Positions 15,880 to 24,476 of a stretch of 64,000 nucleotides of DNA are shown here, piece after piece; the stretch's first letter is position 1, and each line of letters starts with the position of its first letter. Origin of the DNA: F23-B02 sp963613665 (GTDB taxonomy: Bacteria; Bacillota; Clostridia; Oscillospirales; Oscillospiraceae); the NCBI GenBank assembly GCA_963613665.1, contig CAVEAL010000007.1:1-64000 (forward strand). The letters are read 5' to 3'. A program made the translations under genes and the position numbers. The notes under the pieces were generated by a model, which had not been told where the DNA came from, did no database searches, and saw only the letters and a list, made by a program, of their open reading frames with translations.

Positions 15880-17802
15880 ATGGCAAAAAAACAATTCAAG
15901 GCAGAGAGCAAGCGCCTGCTTGACCTGATGATCAACTCGATCTATACCAACAAGGAGATATTCCTCAGAGAGATCATCTCCAACGCATCCGACGCAATAG
16001 ACAAGCTGTGCTACATCTCGCTGACGGACGACAAGGTCGGCCTTGACAGGAGCGACTACCGCATCCGCATCACCGTTGACAAGGACGCGCGCACGATCAC
16101 CGTGTCCGATAACGGCATCGGTATGAGCATGGACGAGGCCGAGAAAAACCTCGGCGTCATCGCAAAGAGCGGATCGTTCAAATTCAAAAACGATATGAGC
16201 GCCGAGGAGGCGGAGAAAGACGATATATCCATCATCGGCCAGTTCGGTGTCGGCTTCTACTCGGCCTTCATGGTTTCCGACAAGGTCACGGTCGTGACGA
16301 AGAAGTACGGCGAGGAAAAGGGCGTCAAGTGGGAGAGCACCGGCGCTGACGGCTACACCGTCGCAGAGTGCGACAAGTACAAGCCCGGCACTGATGTCAT
16401 CATGCACATCAAGGAGGACACCGACGAGGAGATATACGGCTCCTTCCTTGAGATATGGAAGCTCAAGGCGCTGGTGAAGAAGTACTCCGACTATGTACGC
16501 TGGCCCATCGTCATGGACATCACCCATCAGGAACAGCAGCCCACCGGCGAGAACGATGCCGACGGCAATCCCGTCATGCACACCGTCAGCGTCACAGCGC
16601 CCGAGACGGTCAACTCCATGGTGCCCATCTGGCAGCGGGCCAAGACTGAGGTCACGGACGAGGAGTGCGTCGAGTGGTACAAGGAGACAAACCGCGACCA
16701 GGCCGACCCCGCCGCGGTGCTGAGGATCAACGCCGAGGGCGTGGTCGCGTACAAGGCGATGCTGTTCATCCCCGGCAAGGATATCGACAACGCCATATCC
16801 GGCGCGACGAAGAAGGGCGTCAAGCTCTACTGCAACGGCGTGCTTATCATGGAAAACTGCGACAAACTGCTGCATGACTACTTCGAGTTCGTGCGCGGCA
16901 TCGTCGATTCCCCCGACCTGAGCCTGAACATCTCACGCGAGGTGCTTCAGCACAACCGCCAGCTCAAGGTCATCGGCCAGAACCTCGAAAAGAAGATCAA
17001 GGCCGAGCTCGAAAAAATGATGCGCGACGATCGCCCGAAGTACGAGAACTTCTGGCGCAACTTCGGCATCCACATCAAGTGCGGCGTCTGCGACGAGTAC
17101 GGCCGCTACACCGATTTCCTCAAGGATCTGCTGATATTCTACACCTCCGAGGACTCCATGAAGTCGCTCAAGGAGTACGTTGACGCGATGCCCGAGAGCC
17201 AGAAGGCCATATACTTTGCCTCGGCCGACACCGTAAAGCACGCGATGGCGCTGCCCCAGTGCGAGGAGGTGCGCTCGCGCGGCTATGAGATCCTCTACCT
17301 CGACCATCCCATCGACGAGACCGTGCTTGCGCAGCTGCGCATATACGAGGGCAAGGGCTTCGTCAACGTTCTGACCGAGGACCTCGGCTTCCAGACCGAT
17401 GAGGAGAAAAAGGCTGCCGAGGAGAAGGTCGTCGAGAACAAGGAACTGCTCGACTTCATGCGCGAGAGCATCGGCGACGAGAAGCTCAAGCAGGTCACCT
17501 TTTCAAGCAAGCTCGTTTCCTCCTCCTGCTGCCTGACCTCCACCGGCGGCTTCACGCTGGAGATGGAGAAATATTTCCGCAACGGGCCGAGCGAGGAGAT
17601 GCGCAAGCTGCGTGCCGACCGCGTGCTCGAACTCAACGCCGGACATCCGGCCTGCCTTGCGATAAAGAAGGCCTACGACGACGGCGATAAGGACAGAGCC
17701 GCCGACCTCTCGAAGATACTCTATGCCCAGTCCGAGCTCATCGCCGGTGTCGAGATCGAAGACCCCACTGTCTACGCCGAGCTCGTCTGCAAGCTTTTTT
17801 AA
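15880..17802 (+). CDS. htpG: Molecular chaperone HtpG (Hsp90)
   Basis: ATP-dependent dimeric chaperone of 640 residues. The GHKL ATPase domain holds LREIISNASDAIDK (~24-37), VSDNGIGMS (~75), IGQFGVGFYSAF (~119-130) and a conserved arginine loop. The middle domain contains the NISREVLQ stretch, and the C-terminal dimerisation domain ends at the stop. The ATG at 15880 follows GGAGGTTTTGAA; the frame extends upstream to 15832 but without an SD. The gene is monocistronic between its own promoter and a repeat element that begins just after the stop. Confidence 0.96.
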   Translation: MAKKQFKAESKRLLDLMINSIYTNKEIFLREIISNASDAIDKLCYISLTDDKVGLDRSDYRIRITVDKDARTITVSDNGIGMSMDEAEKNLGVIAKSGSFKFKNDMSAEEAEKDDISIIGQFGVGFYSAFMVSDKVTVVTKKYGEEKGVKWESTGADGYTVAECDKYKPGTDVIMHIKEDTDEEIYGSFLEIWKLKALVKKYSDYVRWPIVMDITHQEQQPTGENDADGNPVMHTVSVTAPETVNSMVPIWQRAKTEVTDEECVEWYKETNRDQADPAAVLRINAEGVVAYKAMLFIPGKDIDNAISGATKKGVKLYCNGVLIMENCDKLLHDYFEFVRGIVDSPDLSLNISREVLQHNRQLKVIGQNLEKKIKAELEKMMRDDRPKYENFWRNFGIHIKCGVCDEYGRYTDFLKDLLIFYTSEDSMKSLKEYVDAMPESQKAIYFASADTVKHAMALPQCEEVRSRGYEILYLDHPIDETVLAQLRIYEGKGFVNVLTEDLGFQTDEEKKAAEEKVVENKELLDFMRESIGDEKLKQVTFSSKLVSSSCCLTSTGGFTLEMEKYFRNGPSEEMRKLRADRVLELNAGHPACLAIKKAYDDGDKDRAADLSKILYAQSELIAGVEIEDPTVYAELVCKLF

Positions 17803-17803
17803 A

Positions 17804-17972
17804 GGCGCACGGGGGCTGCACCTATACGGTGATTACAGGTGCACGGTATCGAAACCGCGGCATAAACTACGGCGTTTTGCGTCCCGTAAGTGCGGTGCAG
17901 TGTTCTTATTTTGTCGGCAGTCTCCGGTCGGGACGCCGCAATATATGTATAGGAGAAGCGTTGATTCGCCTC
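17804..17972 (+). repeat. MITE-like repeat, complete copy of about 169 bp
   Basis: The left end GGCGCACGGGGGCTGCACCTATACG and the right end ATGTATAGGAGAAGCGTTGATTCGCCTC are imperfect inverted repeats of each other. Between them lie CGGTATCGAAACCG, a CGTTTTGCGTCCCGTAAGTGCGG segment and TCCGGTCGGGACGCCGCAATA, found in the same order in the other copies. It fills the gap between htpG and hemW; the hemW start codon is only a few bases beyond it. Confidence 0.8.
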
Positions 17973-17979
17973 TGAAAAG

Positions 17980-19236
17980 ATGGACAGATTAGGAATTTAC
18001 ATTCATATACCGTTCTGCGTTTCAAAATGCAGCTACTGTGATTTCTACTCGATCGCCGGCGGCAGGCAGCGCATGCCCGACTATCAGTCGGCGCTTTTGT
18101 CGCACATAAGCGAGTCGGCCGAGGCGATGAGCAGCTACGAGATCGACAGCATCTACATCGGCGGCGGCACGCCCAGCTGCTACGGCGCAAAGCGCATCGT
18201 CGAGATCCTCGACGAGCTCAAGCGCATGGGCAATGTGCGCCTTGACTCCGAGATCACCGTCGAGGTAAACCCCGACACGACGAAGCTCGACGAGCTCAAG
18301 CTCCTGAGAGCGGAGGGCGTAAACAGGCTCTCTATAGGCGTGCAGTCGGCAAATAACGACATTCTGAAGATCATCGGCCGGCGGCACAACTTCCGTCAGG
18401 CGGAAATCGCCGTCGATACGGCGCGCGAGGCGGGCTTTGAAAACGTGAGCCTCGACCTCATCTACGGACTGCCGAGCCAGACGCGCGGCGACTGGGCCGA
18501 GACGCTCTCGCGTGCGCTGGAGCTGCACCCGGAGCATCTTTCCTGCTACGGCCTGAAGCTTGAGGAGGGCACGCCCATGTACCGCAGCTACCTCGGCTCG
18601 CCGCTGATCCCCGACGAGGATGAGCAGGCCGACATGTATCTGTACACGGTCGATACCCTCAGGCACTTCGGCCTTGAGCAGTACGAGATATCAAACTTTG
18701 CCATCCCCGGCTTTGAGTCGCGGCATAACCTGAAATACTGGCAGCTCGGCGACTACATGGGCTTCGGCCCGGGCGCGCACTCCTGCGCCGGCGGCGTGAG
18801 ATACAGCTATGTGCGCGACCTTGACCGGTACGTTTCCGCCGTTGTGGGCGACAGCATGATAATCGACGAGTACGAGAAGATCGTGCCGATACAGAAGGCA
18901 ACGGAGTATCTCATGCTCGGCATGCGCACGACGCACGGCATATCCGAAAAGGAATACCATAGAATATACCGCAGCGACTGGGCTCCCATTGAGGAGACCT
19001 TCGAGCTGTTCGAGCGCAAGGGCTGGGCGGAAAAAAACGAAGACCGCTGGCGCCTCACTCCGGCGGGCTTCCTGCTCTCGAACGTGCTGATAAACGCCGT
19101 TTTAGAGGCTCAGACCGGCGCGAAGGTCGAAAACAACCCGTGGATGCGCGATGCGATACGCAGCGAAAAGAAGCAGGAGCTCCCTCAGGGCGAGTACGAG
19201 CGCTTCAGCTCCGTGTACAGGGACAAAATGAGCTGA
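17980..19236 (+). CDS. hemW: Radical SAM heme chaperone HemW
   Basis: Formerly called an oxygen-independent coproporphyrinogen oxidase; HemW-type proteins bind heme and a 4Fe-4S cluster and deliver heme to membrane enzymes. The 418-residue protein has the cluster motif CVSKCSYCDF (residues ~12-21), the SAM-binding GGGTPS, and the HNLKYW heme-binding type motif near 249, which marks HemW rather than HemN. No true HemN extension is present. The ATG at 17980 has only a weak GAAAAG in place of an SD, and it abuts a repeat element. VanW-like, metG and nif11-like genes follow at 13, 19 and 12 bp, forming an operon. Confidence 0.9.
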   Translation: MDRLGIYIHIPFCVSKCSYCDFYSIAGGRQRMPDYQSALLSHISESAEAMSSYEIDSIYIGGGTPSCYGAKRIVEILDELKRMGNVRLDSEITVEVNPDTTKLDELKLLRAEGVNRLSIGVQSANNDILKIIGRRHNFRQAEIAVDTAREAGFENVSLDLIYGLPSQTRGDWAETLSRALELHPEHLSCYGLKLEEGTPMYRSYLGSPLIPDEDEQADMYLYTVDTLRHFGLEQYEISNFAIPGFESRHNLKYWQLGDYMGFGPGAHSCAGGVRYSYVRDLDRYVSAVVGDSMIIDEYEKIVPIQKATEYLMLGMRTTHGISEKEYHRIYRSDWAPIEETFELFERKGWAEKNEDRWRLTPAGFLLSNVLINAVLEAQTGAKVENNPWMRDAIRSEKKQELPQGEYERFSSVYRDKMS

Positions 19237-19249
19237 GAGGAGGCTCAAT

Positions 19250-20884
19250 ATGGCAAAGGGTAAGCACGAGGCTCCGAAGAAAGAGAAAAAAGCGGAGCAT
19301 GTAAAAAAGAAAAAAAGCTCGGGCGGCGCGGGCAAGGCGCTGCTTGTGATCATCATAGCCGTCGTCATATGCGCGGCGGCGGCCTTCGGCGGAGGCTATC
19401 TTGCCGGACACTCGGACAGGATACATCCCAACATGACGCTCGACGGCGTTTCGATCGGCGGCATGACGGCTGCCGAGGCTGAGGCGGCGCTCGAAAATGC
19501 AGGCTGGAGCTGCGACACGGGCAGCGTTGAGGTGACGCTTCCGGGCGAGTATAAATTCACCGTTACGGCAGCCGAGGCAGGGCTCGAGCTCAGCTGTGCC
19601 GAGGCTGCGCAGGCGGCCTATGACTACGGCCACTCGGGCAGCATAATAAACGATCTTGTCTGTTATTTTAAATGTATAGCGGGCGCGGTCACGCAGGGCG
19701 ATATCATGCAGGAGGCCAATACCGACGATATAAAGGCGGCTGTTGACAGGGCCCTTGCCGATTATAACGAGCGCATGGGCGCAGGCTACGAGCTCGATAC
19801 GGACAATGCGGTGCTCAAAATGGTAAAGGGCACCGACACGACGGACGTTGATGCCGGCAAGCTCTGCGGCATGATAGTGAGCGCCTTTGCAGACGGCAGC
19901 GGCAGCGTAAGCTACGAGGCGGAGGTCACAGAGACGGCCGAGCCGGATTTCGACAAGCTGCACGGGGAGCTTTGCACCGAGGTGCTCGACTCGGGCTACG
20001 ATCCCGAGACGCAGAAGGCCACCGAGAGCCGCACCGGCATAGAATTTGACGCTGCCGAGGCAAAAAAGCTCTGGGAAGAGGCCGAAAACGGCGATACGGT
20101 GAAGATACCCCTTACCGTCACGCAGCCGAAATATACGCAGGAGCAGCTTGAGAAGATGCTCTTTGCCGACAAGCTCGGCTCGATGACTACGGGCTACTCC
20201 TCAAGCACCGAGAACAGGGCCACAAACGTCGAACTTTCGGCGAAAAAGATAAACGGATGTATCCTCGCTCCGGGCGAGACGTTTTCGTATAACACGGTCG
20301 TCGGCAAGCGCACGGCCGAGGCGGGCTTCAAGTCCGCGGGAGCCTACGCCGGCGGCAAGGTCGTGCAGGAGATAGGCGGCGGCATATGCCAGACCTCTTC
20401 GACGCTCTACTGCGCGGCGCTGTACGCAAATCTTGAGATCGTCACCCGCTGGGAGCACGGCTTCTCCGTCTCCTATGTCCCCTGGGGCATGGACGCGACG
20501 GTCAGCTGGGGCGGCCCGGAATTCAGATTCAAAAACAACCGCGAATTCCCGATAAAGATCGTGACAAAATGCGAAAACCGCCAGCTCACGATAGAGATCT
20601 GGGGCACCGACGTGGACGGAAGCTATGTTAAGATGGATTATTCCGCGTGGACGGTGTATGATAAAACGTATCCGAGCGTAGCCGTGGGCACGGGCGCCGT
20701 GACCTACCGCTGCGTTTACGATAAAAACGACAAGCTTATAAGCCGCACGAAAGAGGCTGACAGCTACTACAGCTACCACCCCGAAAACATCCAGTGGCCG
20801 ACCCCGTCGCCCACGCCCGCGCCCACACCGACCCCCGCGGCCGAAGCAACGTCCGCGCCGGAGGAAACGGCATCGATATCTTAA
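19250..20884 (+). CDS. VanW / YoaR-like exported peptidoglycan-associated protein
   Basis: A 544-residue protein with a lysine-rich cytoplasmic tail, one membrane span at about residues 29-51 and an extracellular body. The body holds a PG_binding_4-like domain (~60-270) and a VanW domain (~310-460) with APGETFSYN, GGGICQTSSTLYCAAL and the EFRFKNN segment. The tail is Pro/Thr-rich and disordered. Proteins of this layout are common cell-surface proteins in Clostridia; their biochemical role is not settled. It lies between hemW and metG in one operon. Confidence 0.85.
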   Translation: MAKGKHEAPKKEKKAEHVKKKKSSGGAGKALLVIIIAVVICAAAAFGGGYLAGHSDRIHPNMTLDGVSIGGMTAAEAEAALENAGWSCDTGSVEVTLPGEYKFTVTAAEAGLELSCAEAAQAAYDYGHSGSIINDLVCYFKCIAGAVTQGDIMQEANTDDIKAAVDRALADYNERMGAGYELDTDNAVLKMVKGTDTTDVDAGKLCGMIVSAFADGSGSVSYEAEVTETAEPDFDKLHGELCTEVLDSGYDPETQKATESRTGIEFDAAEAKKLWEEAENGDTVKIPLTVTQPKYTQEQLEKMLFADKLGSMTTGYSSSTENRATNVELSAKKINGCILAPGETFSYNTVVGKRTAEAGFKSAGAYAGGKVVQEIGGGICQTSSTLYCAALYANLEIVTRWEHGFSVSYVPWGMDATVSWGGPEFRFKNNREFPIKIVTKCENRQLTIEIWGTDVDGSYVKMDYSAWTVYDKTYPSVAVGTGAVTYRCVYDKNDKLISRTKEADSYYSYHPENIQWPTPSPTPAPTPTPAAEATSAPEETASIS

Positions 20885-20903
20885 ACGAACGGAGAGATAT
20901 ATT

Positions 20904-22847
20904 ATGGAAAAGGGAAAGTTTTTTATCACAACGCCTATCTACTACCCCTCGGACAAGCTGCACATAGGCCATACCTACTGCACCGTCGCCACCGACGCAA
21001 TCGCGCGCTACAAGAGGATGTGCGGCTATGACGTCATGTTCCTGACCGGCACCGACGAGCACGGTCAGAAGATCGAGGAAAAGGCCAAGGCCGCAGGTCT
21101 TACGCCCAAGGAATTCGTCGATAAGATCGTCGAGGGACCCGGCGGCATAACGGATCTGTGGAAGCTTATGAATATCTCGAACGACCGCTTCATCCGCACG
21201 ACCGACGATTATCACGTCCAGGCCGTCCAGCGCATCTTCAGGAAGATGTACGACAAGGGCGATATATACAAGGGCGCGTATAAGGGCATGTACTGCACTC
21301 CCTGCGAGAGCTTCTGGACAGAGAGCCAGCTCAAGGACGGCAAGTGCCCCGACTGCGGCCGCGAGGTGCATTACGCAGAGGAGGAGGCGTATTTCTTCCG
21401 CCTTTCCAAGTACGCAAAGCCCGTTCAGGAGCTGCTGGAGACAGGTACCTTCCTCGAGCCGGCATCCCGCGTCAACGAGATGATAAACAACTTCATAAAG
21501 CCGGGTCTTGAGGATCTGTGCGTATCGCGCACGAGCTTCTCCTGGGGCATCCCCGTCGATTTTGACCCCGGCCACGTCGTCTACGTCTGGGTCGATGCGC
21601 TGTTTAACTACCCCACCGCGCTCGGCTTCCTCAACGACAGGTACGACGATTACGATAAATACTGGCCCGCCGATGTCCACATCGTCGGCAAGGAGATAGT
21701 CCGCTTCCACTCCATCATCTGGCCGGCAATGCTCATGAGCATGGAAATGCCCCTGCCCAAGAAGGTCTACGGCCACGGCTGGCTGGTCATCGACGGCGGC
21801 AAGATGAGCAAGAGCAAGGGCAACGTCGTCGATCCCTACAAGCTTGCGGATATGTTCGGCGTGGACGCGCTCAGGTTCTTCCTGCTGCGCACCTTCCCCT
21901 TCGGCTCGGACGGCAACTTCTCAAACGAGCTGCTGATCTCCACGATAAACACCGACCTTGCCAACGACCTCGGAAACCTCGTTTCCCGCACCACCGCGAT
22001 GGTCGAAAAATACTTCGGCGGCACCCTGCCCGCAGAGCGCGAGGCGGCAGAGCTCGACAATGAGCTCGTTGAGCTTGCGAAAACCAGCCGCGATAAGTAT
22101 GAGCGGCAGATGGATAAGCTCCAGCTGCACCTTGCACTCGAAGAGGTGTTCAGACTCATCCAGCGCGCAAACAAGTACATCGACGAGACGGCGCCCTGGC
22201 AGCTTGCCAAGGACGAGAGCAAGCGCGCCCGTCTTGCAAGTGTGCTGTACAATCTGCTCGAGTGCCTGCGCATAAGCCTCATCATGCTCAAGCCCTTCAT
22301 CCCCGAAAGCTGCGAGAAGGCCTTTGCCCAGATCGGCGCCTGCGAAAAGTGCTCGAGCTGGGACAGCGCCGCAGTGTTCGGCGTCCTTCCCGCAACCGTC
22401 ACCGTTCATAAGGGCGAGACGCTCTTCCCGCGCCTTGACATGGAAAAGGCGCTTGCCGAGCTTGAAAAGCTCAACGCTCCGGAAAAGCCCAAGTTCGACC
22501 CCATCGAGCCGGAGGTCACGATAGACGATTTTGCCAAGTGCGATATGCGCGTGTGCAAGGTCCTCTCCTGCGAGGCGGTCAAAAAGAGCAAGAAGCTGCT
22601 GAAGTTCATGCTCGATGACGGCACGGGCACGCCGCGTCAGATACTTTCCGGCATCCACGAGTTCTACGAGCCCGAGCAGCTCGTCGGCAAGACCGTCGTT
22701 GCAATTCTCAATCTGCCCAACCGCAAGATGATGGGTCAGGACTCCTGCGGCATGCTCATCTCCGCCGTGCACGAGCACGACGGCAAGGAGGAGCTGCACC
22801 TGCTGATGCTCGATGACGGTATCCCCGCCGGCTTCCGCCTGTGCTGA
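20904..22847 (+). CDS. metG: Methionyl-tRNA synthetase
   Basis: Class I aminoacyl-tRNA synthetase of 647 residues that charges tRNA-Met. It has the HIGH motif as HIGHTY (~18-23), a CxxC pair on each side of the knuckle (CTPC, CPDC around 127-150), the KMSKS loop as GKMSKSKGN near residue 299, and a C-terminal EMAP-II type tRNA-binding domain (~545-647). The full-length form with the C-terminal domain is usual in Firmicutes. The SD GGAGAG precedes the ATG. Confidence 0.96.
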   Translation: MEKGKFFITTPIYYPSDKLHIGHTYCTVATDAIARYKRMCGYDVMFLTGTDEHGQKIEEKAKAAGLTPKEFVDKIVEGPGGITDLWKLMNISNDRFIRTTDDYHVQAVQRIFRKMYDKGDIYKGAYKGMYCTPCESFWTESQLKDGKCPDCGREVHYAEEEAYFFRLSKYAKPVQELLETGTFLEPASRVNEMINNFIKPGLEDLCVSRTSFSWGIPVDFDPGHVVYVWVDALFNYPTALGFLNDRYDDYDKYWPADVHIVGKEIVRFHSIIWPAMLMSMEMPLPKKVYGHGWLVIDGGKMSKSKGNVVDPYKLADMFGVDALRFFLLRTFPFGSDGNFSNELLISTINTDLANDLGNLVSRTTAMVEKYFGGTLPAEREAAELDNELVELAKTSRDKYERQMDKLQLHLALEEVFRLIQRANKYIDETAPWQLAKDESKRARLASVLYNLLECLRISLIMLKPFIPESCEKAFAQIGACEKCSSWDSAAVFGVLPATVTVHKGETLFPRLDMEKALAELEKLNAPEKPKFDPIEPEVTIDDFAKCDMRVCKVLSCEAVKKSKKLLKFMLDDGTGTPRQILSGIHEFYEPEQLVGKTVVAILNLPNRKMMGQDSCGMLISAVHEHDGKEELHLLMLDDGIPAGFRLC

Positions 22848-22859
22848 AAGGAGAGCAAT

Positions 22860-23210
22860 TTGAACCTCAATCTGAATGTTATTAAATTTTTGCAGCAGTA
22901 CGACAGTGACCCCGAGCTGCGTGCGAGAGTCGAGCAGGCCGAGATGGCCTATCCCGGCTCGCTCGAGATACGCGAGTCGGTCGTCGAGGATGTGCTGATC
23001 CCCATTGCCGAGGATATGGGCCTGGGCTTCACGCTCATGGATCTGTATAATTACGAGCGCCAGCTAAAGCACGAGCGCAGCCGCGACGTGGAGCTGACCG
23101 AGGCCGAGCTCAATGCCGCCGATGCCGAGTACCACTACTGGCTCGTCGATAAGGGCTGGGCAAACGACGAGTCCTGCTTCAAGCAGAACGAGGAAAAAGG
23201 CATCGATTAG
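22860..23210 (+). CDS. Nif11-domain protein of unknown function
   Basis: A 116-residue acidic protein starting with TTG (SD AAAGGAGAGC). The first ~70 residues follow the Nif11 pattern: IKFLQQYDSDPELRARVEQA, then a linker, then PIAEDMGLGFTLMDL. Nif11 domains are best known as leader regions of modified peptide precursors. Here the protein continues with AEYHYWLVDKGWANDESCF, has no Gly-Gly cleavage site and no cysteine-rich core, and no modification enzyme is nearby. It is probably a free-standing Nif11-like protein rather than a peptide precursor. It is the last gene of the hemW-metG operon. Confidence 0.7.
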   Translation: MNLNLNVIKFLQQYDSDPELRARVEQAEMAYPGSLEIRESVVEDVLIPIAEDMGLGFTLMDLYNYERQLKHERSRDVELTEAELNAADAEYHYWLVDKGWANDESCFKQNEEKGID

Positions 23211-23212
23211 TT

Positions 23213-23472
23213 TTAGAGACGTATTCAGGCTGTACCTATACGCAGATTGCGGTGTCCCGGCTTTTCGGAGGCGCACGGACATTGTACTTACACGCTCGCT
23301 GCGTCAGCCCGGTATCGAAACAATGGCATAAGCCACGACGTTTCGCCTCACGCGAGTGCGGCGCAGTGTTTGTTGGGAAATTATCTTGCCCGTTCCGCAT
23401 GTCACGGTTTCCCGCGCAGCCGCCGGTCGGGCTGACGCAATATCTGTATAGGTACAATGCAGCAGCGCCTCT
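23213..23472 (+). repeat. MITE-like repeat, one left-end fragment followed by a full copy
   Basis: The first 48 bp match only the left end (AGAGACGTATTCAGGCTGTACCTATACG). From 23267 a complete copy of about 206 bp runs from GGAGGCGCAC to GCGCCTC at 23472, with the CGGTATCGAAACAATGG, CACGCGAGTGCGG and CCGGTCGGGCTGACGCAATA blocks in the usual order. The nested arrangement suggests insertion of one copy into another. Confidence 0.8.
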
Positions 23473-23480
23473 AAAAAGCC

Positions 23481-23509
23481 TTGACTTTTTGCATGGGATT
23501 AGGTAGAAT
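23481..23509 (+). promoter_or_regulatory. Promoter of the PH-domain gene
   Basis: TTGACT (23481-23486) and TAGAAT (23504-23509) with a 17-bp spacer, 30 bp before the ATG. Confidence 0.65.
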
Positions 23510-23538
23510 ATCATAGCATGATGTAAGGGGTGACCGCG

Positions 23539-23940
23539 ATGGCAAAGCTCGTTTCAAAGATAGTTGAGATTTGGCACGACCGCAAGCGCATCCTCGGAAT
23601 GCCCATCAGCTTCACGCGATACGCGCTGAGTGAGGACAGGCTGTTTTTAAAACGCGGCTTCCTGAACGTCAGGCACGACGAGATCGTGCTGTACCGTGTG
23701 CGTGACCTGCGCGTAACGGTGTCGCTGTGGCAGCGTATTTTCGGCGTCGGCACGGTGACGGTGATCTCGACGGATAAGAGCATCCCGGAGCTAGTGCTAA
23801 AGAACATCCGCCAGCCCAACGAGGTCAAGGAACTCATCCACGAGCACGTCGAGAAAATGAAGATCGAGCGGCGCATGCGCGTCGGCGAGATGAGCATGGA
23901 CCTCGACGACGATACGATAGACCTCGAGGATGTAAACTGA
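23539..23940 (+). CDS. Bacterial PH-domain (DUF304/YdbS-like) protein
   Basis: A 133-residue protein whose central part, TRYALSEDRLFLKRGFLNVRHDEIVLYRVRDLRV, is the beta-rich bacterial PH pattern, followed by FGVGTVTVIS and the helix NEVKELIHEHVEKMKIERR. No membrane segment precedes the domain, unlike YdbS/YdbT. The ATG at 23539 has AGGGG eight bases upstream; an in-frame GTG nine bases earlier is too close to the SD. The acidic tail is LDDDTIDLED. The function is unknown. It is monocistronic. Confidence 0.75.
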   Translation: MAKLVSKIVEIWHDRKRILGMPISFTRYALSEDRLFLKRGFLNVRHDEIVLYRVRDLRVTVSLWQRIFGVGTVTVISTDKSIPELVLKNIRQPNEVKELIHEHVEKMKIERRMRVGEMSMDLDDDTIDLEDVN

Positions 23941-23971
23941 AAAACAAACGGCCCTCGCCGCTTGTATATAC

Positions 23972-24014
23972 GGATAGGTATCGAAGTGGTCATAACGGCC
24001 CTGACTCGAAATCA
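23972..24014 (+). pseudogene. Truncated tRNA-Ser copy (5' half)
   Basis: GGTATCGAAGTGGTCATAACG and the anticodon arm CCTGACTCGAAATCAG match the functional tRNA-Ser at 24197 with one base change, but the acceptor start is altered (GGATA for GGAGT) and the variable arm, T arm and 3' acceptor strand are missing. It is a relic, probably of an earlier recombination event at this tRNA. Confidence 0.75.
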
Positions 24015-24196
24015 GAATCGCCATTCGGTACCCCGCCGCCTCAGAACCCTTGATTTATAAGGACTTTTGAGGCATTCACAACTCAATATTTTCTGTCGTT
24101 CTCTCCGCGTTTTCTCTCCTTTTTCCGGGCTTTTTTTAGGCTCCGTCCAAAGCCATTCGACCGGAAGCAAAGAGAAAATTGCTTTGAGATAGATAC

Positions 24197-24287
24197 GGAG
24201 TGGTATCGAAGTGGTTATAACGGCCCTGACTCGAAATCAGGTGTACCGGCAACGGTACCGTGGGTTCGAATCCCACCCACTCCGCCA
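24197..24287 (+). tRNA. tRNA-Ser(CGA)
   Basis: A 91-nt cloverleaf including an encoded CCA. The acceptor GGAGTGG pairs with CCACTCC. The anticodon arm is CCTGA-CTCGAAA-TCAGG with anticodon CGA. A long variable arm (GTACCGGCAACGGTAC) marks a class II serine tRNA, and the T arm is GTGGGTTCGAATCCCAC. It forms the left boundary of the integrated element and its 3' end is the likely attachment site. Confidence 0.96.
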
Positions 24288-24297
24288 ATTTCTTGTT

Positions 24298-24336
24298 GAA
24301 AGTGTTCAATCGGAAGCGTTCTGATTGAACACTTTC
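24298..24336. repeat. Perfect inverted repeat beside the tRNA / element junction
   Basis: Fourteen-base arms GAAAGTGTTCAATC and GATTGAACACTTTC flank an 11-nt loop, starting 11 bp after the tRNA. No T run follows. It could end the tRNA transcript or be an integrase arm site within the attachment region. Confidence 0.7.
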
Positions 24337-24476
24337 ACTATATTTCATGACTTTTTCGAGTCTTTTCCGGCCACTGCATGTGTCCCCAATTCGTATCTCC
24401 TGCAAATTTCAATGCCGAAAAGACCTTGTGCTGCAAGGCTTTCTAGGTTTTTGGAGAGAATACAGGAGAGAAAAAG

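Noticed and set aside
15655..15880. Possible CIRCE/HrcA control of htpG
   Set aside because: No TTAGCACTC-type inverted repeat with a 9-bp spacer is present upstream.
24136..24405. Reading frame antisense to tRNA-Ser containing WVGFEPTVPLPVHL
   Set aside because: This is the well-known spurious peptide produced by translating the complement of a serine tRNA; the tRNA explains the sequence. The frame at 23797-24024 over the tRNA relic is rejected for the same reason.
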